Of a stretch of 64,000 nt of DNA, positions 57,159 through 64,000 are shown one piece after another. The notes under the pieces were generated by a model that searched no databases, was not told the origin of the DNA, and saw only the letters and a program-made list of their open reading frames with translations. The translations under genes were made by a program, and so were the position numbers. Where the stretch lies: assembly GCF_021018895.1 (NCBI RefSeq), contig NC_079375.1:11192732-11256731 (forward strand), written 5' to 3'. Source of the stretch: Seriola aureovittata. Taxonomy: Eukaryota > Chordata > Actinopteri > Carangiformes > Carangidae. Numbering within the stretch: the first letter of the stretch is position 1; each line of letters starts with the position of its first letter.

Positions 57159-58035
57159 TGTAACAGTCTACGGTTTGTCTCATTATTTCAGAAAGAGCTT
57201 TCGGATGTGTTTAGAGTTTATAAGAAGACAAATAGGTCATATCCTTTGACTGTGAAGATGTGTCACAGAATGTCACAAGTGCATTATTTAACATTGAAAT
57301 CTTCGTACTTTCATCAAACGAGGAATTAGGCAGTAACAGTTGTCTGATATTTGAAAAGAAACTGTCTAAAACAGAAATATAAACACACAGTGATTAGTCA
57401 TTTGCTATTTCTGCATTCATTAAACTATATAAGGCCAAAACAAAGTACATCAATCACGAAATGTTACTCATTAACGATAACAAGGGAGTTAAAGTGTTCA
57501 GTGTTTGAAAGAAAAATGACATGTTTTGCCTCTTTAAATTGAAAAGCTGAATTTCAAAAATGAAACACTTGCTCAGTTCAATGGGTTTGCTGCCACAGTC
57601 TTTGGTCTGGTATGACCAGTAGCTTATGTGATATTGCTGTGTAACTGACATTAGTGAGAAATGTAAAGGTGTTTTTGTTGCAAAAGTAAATCAAGAAATT
57701 TAACACTGCACTAATTCCACTCACTATAAATGCACATTACGTAATGATTATGTCTGTAAGGCAAATTAATTAATTAGTTGTGTGGTGAACATGTTTCTGG
57801 CCACCTGAGTTCAACATTCGCTCTCTTGTTAGCTCTGCTTTGTTTCTGATGGATATATGTTTCCATAGCTGCAAAGTGCTCCCCCTGATGTGTTCCTGAA
57901 AACCAAAACAATAAGCTAAACCAGATTATAAAATCCACAGAACTCAGCGTTGGGTGATAATTCCCATTGGGATCATCGCTGCACAATGTCTTTCAAATTA
58001 CACATTGTAATTTGATCCATTGGTGTGTGTAAAGG

Positions 58036-58317
58036 ATGGCTCGCTGTTACAGTGGTTAGCGCTGTCGCCTCACAACGACACGGCTCTGGGTTGGAGCCCT
58101 GGGCCTGGGGCCTTTCTGTGCGGAGTTTGCATGTTCTCTCTGTGCCTGCATGGGTTCTCTCCGGCTTCCTCCAGCTTCCTGCCACAGTCCAAAAACATGC
58201 ACAATAGGTTAATTGGCAACTCTAAAGTGCCTCTGTCTCTATGTGTCAGGGTGTACGCTGCCCTCGCCCAATGTCAGCTGGGATTAGCCCCAGTATAGAT
58301 AATGGATGGATGAATGA
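58036..58317 (+). mobile_element. tRNA-like-headed SINE-type repeat
   Basis: The head 'cagtggttagcgctgtcgcc' and 'gctctgggttggagccct' resemble pol III A- and B-box sequences. The body has the fish-wide phrases 'gtttgcatgttctctctgtg', 'cacagtccaaaaacatgcac' and 'aggttaattggcaactcta', and the tail is 'gataatggatggatgaatg'. I recognise it as a very abundant teleost retroposon; the family name is not certain. It is not a functional tRNA gene. Confidence 0.75.
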
Positions 58318-58381
58318 TAGTTTAAAAATATTTATTGGTATAGCTTTAAAATAAGTTAAATTATCCTGTAATTGCCACCCA

Positions 58382-58398
58382 TGGCCACAGGGGGCGCT
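58382..58398 (+). promoter_or_regulatory. CTCF-like word, one base short
   Basis: 'ggccacagggggcgct' resembles the CTCF core but lacks one base between CCAC and AGGGGGCGC compared with the optimal motif. It is a weak candidate, noted because it lies just after a retroposon. Confidence 0.2.
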
Positions 58399-58805
58399 GC
58401 TCAGCAAGTTACAAAGTGTAATCAAACCAATTCATAGATCCGAGTGTCACACAGGTAAACATTTGATGTTTATCTGTGTGGTAATTTTGGGCAGTATATG
58501 TGTGAAGCCAAATAAAGGACAGAATCGTTGTTCTGTCGTGACTCTGTTATGCAGACAATTTCCGCTTCAGTGGTAAAGAGTAAGGTGGTTCCTCAGACCT
58601 CACACACATCTGTGAGAAGGTGAGATGTGAGCTGTCTGCACACAGCTGAAACCGTCACCTCTAATAATGATAGTGTTCATTCAGGCTCAAAAGGCCGGAT
58701 GTGTAGATACCACAACTGTCTTTATTGTCTCTATTAGCCTGTCATCTATTTTATTGCCTAGTATGCAGTTTCCAAGCAAGCTGAGATGATGAATGGCACT
58801 GCAGG

Positions 58806-58840
<35 letters not shown>
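58806..58840. repeat. (GT)n microsatellite
   Basis: About 17 GT units in intergenic DNA. Confidence 0.97.
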
Positions 58841-58845
<5 letters not shown>

Positions 58846-59746
58846 TAGAGACTGAATGACTATGTAGAGACTGTGTTAAAGTGAAGCTTGTAGTTTGAAG
58901 GGGTTTTCTGCTCCCTTCCTCTCTACTCCACAGTGGCTGTCAGCTTTAATTATCTTTGACAAAGGGCCTCCTGAATCCTAATTATACTGAGCTTTGTCTT
59001 TCCTGGAGCACCTCACCATTCACTCCAGCAGCATGACGTGCTCACACGTTCCAGTCCTCTTCACTCTAAATTAATTGGGTGCGTTTGCATTTTTTCTCTC
59101 ATCTCTTGACATCTTTTGGGAATCAAAGGTCATCATTAGTTCGGGTGAGGATGTAGGGTGACAGAGAGCCAGTCATGCATCAGACATCAGCACTGTCATG
59201 TGGCTTTCCTGGTTATGACAATGACCACTCTTTAGTCACCATGTACAGTCTTATATGAGGAGGTACATATGATGGACTGGAAGAGCTTATTGAGACTGTG
59301 TGGCGTTTGTGAATTGTGAATCATGTTGTGATCAGTATTCTGTATGTGGAAAGTTCAGCTGGTCCAACTTTGGTTGGTATTCAGCATGAAAATGAAAGGT
59401 GATTCCACAGAAAATGCCACCAAAGACTCACACCAAGGGAACTTAAACCTTAACTCTTAAGGTATTTAGAATTGAAAATGGAGAACTCAAACCAATTTTA
59501 CATGCAAAAAGTCAACACAATCAGAAATATCCAAATGCAAGTTAATCACAATTATGATTGTGAAATCAAATTGATTTGTGTTCATTTAGAGTTGTATTTC
59601 GGGGCAATCTGATGACTTTAATCCAATAGTCACTCTTGTTTTAGCTCTGCTTTGGGTCTCCACCAATGCCTTAAGGAAATGTATGGCTCTTTAGCAGCTT
59701 GTTGCCACCTCTGCCATTTGGTGCTGGACAGGTAGTGTACAGTGGG

Positions 59747-59770
59747 TATTTATTTATTTATTTATTTATT
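59747..59770. repeat. (TTTA)n short tandem repeat
   Basis: Six tetranucleotide units in intergenic DNA. Confidence 0.9.
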
Positions 59771-61019
59771 CAAGAAAACAATTTCATGTGTGGAAATTAT
59801 GCCAATTAGAGCAGTGAAACCATAACAAGTTAAACAACACTAAATCACTCCGTAGAGCCGGAGTGATCTGCAGTCAGATAATAATTCTCTGTGGGTTCAT
59901 CACTACAACAAGCAGCCCCTTTCATAAAAACACATAGCCTACTGTAACCTTGTCATCCAAGTCAGTGCTAATAGGAAAATATTGATTCGAGCTGCTTCAA
60001 CAAAGCTCTAAAGGCTTCCTCCTTCACACTGCCAAGAACATACAGCGGAGAAATGCTTTATTTATTGGCCCCCCCCCAAAAAAAAAAAATCACATTTTAA
60101 CATATTGACTCTAAAAATCCTTACATCAGCCAATAATATGCTTACCACATGGACCTTGCTTTGGATGCTAAAATCCACATAAAAATATAACAGGCCATGA
60201 CGTCAAGCATCCTCAGCCCTGAATGGCTGATGTGGAAGGTAAATTTGTTCCATTACCCACAGAGCCGGAGGTAATTTTTTTAAAAACACATATCTGGTTA
60301 AAATCTTGAGGCTCAAGTTTTGAATCTAGAAGCAGGAAGATATAATCTTTCCTGTCATGATTGCATTTTTTGTTATTTTTTTGCTTGAATGACCTAAAGG
60401 GGTTATCCTGTAAGGGGGATTTATGCAGAGTAGTGTTGGGTAAGATATTTCTGTGATTCCCTAAATTTCTTAAGATACTCACACTTATCGTTCTGTGAAG
60501 CAAATCTCACCAATTTAGTAACAAGGAAAAATTATGCAGAAATACTATATTATCCAGGTCTTCTTCTATTGTTTGTCCTGTATGTTGTCATTATGCTGCA
60601 AATTGAAACGTGCTGTAAATGGAACTGGTGCATTGTGGAAAGTGTGTGAATGAGTCAGACGAAGCATCAGTATCTCCAATCAGCAACTGCATTGTTTTCT
60701 TGAAGACATGACATGTGGCCACTACTTAACGTTGTGCTAAACTCTGTTGTTGCAATCACTACGTTGAACACAATGATTTGCATTTAGTTGTTATGTAATT
60801 GTACATCTGAGGAAAAAGAAAAGGATTTCTGCTTCCCTTCTCGTATGTTTGGTTGTTTCTGAATGTCAGCCTGATTTGTTTCCAAATTACCTCCATTTTT
60901 TTTCTCTTAGAGTTTTTTTTTTCCAGTTTGAAACAAACATAAACATAAAAACTACAACAACAACTGGAGGAAATTGAAGGCAGACAATTAGTAGTTGTTT
61001 TTATTTTAGCTTGCATTAG

Positions 61020-61115
61020 ATGAAAAGTGATACCACTGTCATATTTGTCTAATAAATATAGGGCTATACTGCCAGAAACCAGTTATCTTAACTTAGCTTA
61101 ACATAAAGAGAAGCA
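61020..61115. repeat. Fragment of the 1145-1495 foldback family
   Basis: 'gtgataccactgtcatat' and 'cttaacttagcttaacataaag' match the arm of the family seen at 1145-1495. Only one arm remains. Confidence 0.5.
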
Positions 61116-62304
61116 CTTTTTCCAAAATGTCAACTATTTATTTTATGTGCCCTTGAAAAAAAAAAAAACCACTAAAAAAACTTTTTTTTTCAAAAGTTGA
61201 CCTTGGAAACTGAAATCTTCGTGGGACCAGAATCAGATGGAGGTTTTGGAAAATGTTTGTGGACCTTGACTAAAGATTATTTGTTTATTTGCTATTATAA
61301 TTGTCAAAGCTGAAATTAATTTTATGTCACTTATTTCATGCACTATTTAATGCTTATTCCCTTATTCAAGAGAAGAAGCATCATTTCAAAAAATCTCAGA
61401 ACTAACAAAAAAAGTAAATTGAATATTATCATAGAGCTTTATTGTGTGTTGTTGATATTCAGTAGTTTATTTTATTTCAGGTAATTTGTTGAACTTTATG
61501 GATTTCATAGCCCATACGTGTTAATTTGTCAAGGGGCTCAAACTGTTTTTCTTTGATATTTGGATGCTATATCATTTGAAAATGTATGTTAAAGTTTTCC
61601 ATAACCTAGTTTGTCTTCTATTTTTTGACCTCTAAAAAATGTTAGTCATTCCCTTTTTTACACGACACACACAAGTAAATACTAAATGGAGAAGGGCAGA
61701 TTTGGAAAAAAACTAAAGTAAAAGAAGAGAAAACAGTGAGAGGGAGGGAGTGATGATACAGAGATTGGGTGATAAATCTTGTTCTGATCAGGTTTCTCTG
61801 GTGCCCTCACACCTCAGTCTCTTTCTTGGGGTAATTAATCAATCCCAGACTGGAGGCATTGATCGGCCTCTTGCGGCCCTCGGTATGTTTACACTCCTCG
61901 ATTGTATTTGCCACTAAGCCCCTCGCTGCCGCTCAATCTCATCGGCAGAAAATGTGACACTCCACCCTCTGATGCCATCAGCGAAACAGTGCATCGATTG
62001 ACATCTCCATGAAAATCAATCTACTTATTTTTTTTTATGTTGTTGTTGTTGCATGGGGGATTTGGTTTTGTTATAATCCTTTGTTTTAATCCTGTATTCC
62101 AGGTTGCAATACATGAAGTTTTATTGTGAGCAATCAAAACACTCCTGGAATGCAGGGCCAGGCATTCCTTAGACAGTTACACATACTGCCAAATCTCAAA
62201 AAGGCAGAGATGATTTTAATTGTTTTTATAGCTTGAAATATAACAATTGAAACTGACCCTTTCAATTCTTAATGTTGATCAGCCAAGATTCCTTCCCAAA
62301 CCAG

Positions 62305-62646
62305 CAGTGGTGGAAGAAGTATTATGATCCTTTACATAACTGTTGTCAGCAAGTAATAGCAAAAGTAAAGTACTCACTAAGATGAATGGGCCCTTTTAGT
62401 GTGTTATAAATGTTATTATTTTAGATGAATTATTCAATTTTATCCAGAAAAATACATTACATTTTATAAAATAAACATATAGTTATATGTACATTTTTAA
62501 TCTGCAATGTAACTAATAATTATTACTCTCAAATAAATGTAGTGGTATGAAAAGTGCAAGTTTAATTATAGTATAAAGTAAAGTACAAGTGTCTCATATT
62601 TGTGCTTAAACACAGTGAGTAGATGTAATCAGCTACACCACCACTG
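62305..62646. mobile_element. Full-length MITE, 'CAGTGGTGG...CCACCACTG'
   Basis: Starts with 'cagtggtggaagaagta' and ends with 'ctacaccaccactg'. The interior has 'aaagtaaagtactc' and 'tgtagtggtatgaaaagtgc'. No clear target duplication was seen. It is the fourth member of the family in this window. Confidence 0.8.
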
Positions 62647-63350
62647 TAAAACATAAGTTATCCAATGGAGTATAACTTAATACTTACTTTTTTTTTTTTT
62701 TTTTTTGATAATGTGTGTTTCAATTTTGAGCGTTCTGTGTGACCCAGTTTCCTATACACTGAAATGCTGCACTGAAGAGTTCTATTGTGAAATGATACGT
62801 GATACAACGTGAATTGAAAAGTCTGATATGATGCTGTTAGCCACTAGTGACTAAAGTCTAAAAATGTTGGTATCAGCCTTTAAAATTAATGTTAGTCAGA
62901 ACCTAAAATCGATTGCCTGGATCCAGACGCTTTGCATCACTGCCCACATCTCTGTATCTATTTCTTTTTTTTCTTTTTTCAATAGTGATTCAAGTAAAAT
63001 GAAATAACAATTCAGACAGATTTTCAGACTGAACACATATCTTCTTCTGAAATAGTTGTAGGAGTTTAGCTTTGAGCTCCTGCTTGTGGAGTCGTTACAA
63101 AGAAGATAATATGACCGTTTAATTGAATTAGTAAGTAGTGCTACAGTCAGAAATGGTCAAATGTAAATTATAGATATCAACAGCATTGTTTAACCCAGTG
63201 AGCTTGTAATAACCAAAGGAAATTGTAACACAAATATACCAATTTAAAATGTCTCATACTTTCACTGTCATATTTTGTTGCAAAGTGTAAAATCACTGGC
63301 AAACTACCAAGATAACTGATGGTTGACAGTTATGTTTTGCTACTTTTATT

Positions 63351-63788
63351 AAGATATTATTTTTATGACTCAGTTAAATGAGCTATTTGTAAGTTTTGCT
63401 ATTGCTACATAGCCAATGTTAGCATTAATTGTTATTTACTTGCCAAGAGCTTTGGCCATTGTTACAATTACAACATAAGAGGTTATAATACAACCTCTGA
63501 GCAGGGACTCGCTAACGGGAAGTGACAAGATGGACTGACCAGGCCAGAGCTAGCTGGTTAGCATGCTAACTTCAGTAGAAGAAAAGAAGTGATAAAAATA
63601 GAAGCAAAACAAGAGGGTTGCTTGCTGCAACTGGGGACAACTCTTGGTGAGTAAAAGAATTAAGGGATGGTGAACTTGCAACGTTTCTTCTAGACTGGTA
63701 AGTGCAAGTGTTAATGCTAATGTTAGCTATGTAGCAATAGCAAAACTTACAAATAGCTCCTTTAACTGAGTCATAAAAACACTATCTT
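63351..63788. mobile_element. Inverted-repeat element with 78-bp arms
   Basis: Arms 63351-63428 and 63711-63788 are reverse complements with about 6 mismatches in 78 positions. Shared core words are 'tgactcagttaaa' and 'gagctatttgtaagttttgc'. The 280-bp centre has no open frame. It is probably a non-autonomous DNA transposon; no target duplication could be assigned. Confidence 0.85.
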
Positions 63789-64000
63789 AAAAAAGTGAAA
63801 AATATGCCACTGCATTGAGATAATTTAAACCTGTGTATAAAACATTTTTATGCTGTATATAATAAAACAAAGAATAAGACAGGTGGCTGCACTAGAATTA
63901 AAAAAAATGTATATAATTGTGCGAAACATCTGCAACAAAGCGATTAGCATAAGAAAAACAAGTGTAAAAAAGTCTGATTGTCCTGGTAGATTTTCCACTT

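Larger units (their letters stand above)
57180..64000. other. Intergenic region right of gpt
   Basis: No gene is supported over this 6.8 kb. It holds a SINE-like repeat (58036-58317), a GT microsatellite (58806-58840), a TTTA tract (59747-59770), a foldback fragment (61020-61115), a MITE (62305-62646), an inverted-repeat element (63351-63788) and two blocks of higher-complexity sequence that look like conserved non-coding DNA (58915-59140 and 61790-62010). Open frames are short and unrelated to known families. Confidence 0.55.

Noticed and set aside
58036..58110. Possible tRNA gene from A/B-box-like words
   Set aside because: No cloverleaf can be formed with a normal acceptor stem, and the adjoining body and tail are those of a dispersed retroposon.

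Overview
The window looks like nuclear genomic DNA from a ray-finned (teleost, probably percomorph) fish. The genes are intron-containing vertebrate genes with short introns and GT-AG splice sites. CA/GT microsatellites are frequent, and so are short inverted-repeat transposons of kinds I recognise as common in teleosts. There is no bacterial, viral or CRISPR-like content. I joined exons by eye from reading-frame continuity, splice sites and recalled vertebrate homologues; no search was run.

Layout, left to right. 1-3520 is intergenic with one foldback element and a CA repeat. atp5mg (ATP synthase subunit g, +) converges on ift22 (RABL5, -). ift22 and odf2l (outer dense fiber 2-like, +) diverge from one short shared promoter region. 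ccn1-like (CYR61 family, -) follows, then a 5 kb non-coding gap. Four + strand genes come next: bcl10, a mucolipin (mcoln3-like), ssx2ip and gng5. fuz (+) follows with its whole coding region in one exon. gpt (alanine aminotransferase, +) spans about 9 kb. The last 7 kb (57180-64000) has no gene that I can support; it holds a SINE-like repeat, two inverted-repeat elements and two blocks that look like conserved non-coding DNA.

How the genes relate. They are separate housekeeping, signalling and cell-biology genes, not an operon-like system. Two themes stand out. First, bcl10, mcoln3, ssx2ip, gng5, a CCN1 gene and an ODF2L-type gene correspond to a block that I recall as human 1p22.3. The atp5mg, ift22, fuz and gpt genes map elsewhere in human, so the segment is a mosaic of ancestral linkage groups. 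Second, four of the ten genes (ift22, odf2l, ssx2ip, fuz) act in cilia, basal bodies or centriolar satellites. Each of their promoter regions holds a match, strong or loose, to the RFX X-box pattern. This is the most interesting higher-order signal, but each single match is statistically weak.

I found no convincing previously undescribed molecular system. The best leads are the single-exon fuz with a TCTCGCGAGA promoter element, the possible mitochondrial/cytosolic dual start of gpt, a GC-AG intron in ssx2ip, a near-perfect 85-bp hairpin transposon 15 nt after a gpt splice donor, two adjacent hAT-type miniature elements with 8-bp target duplications, and the candidate conserved blocks at the right end.
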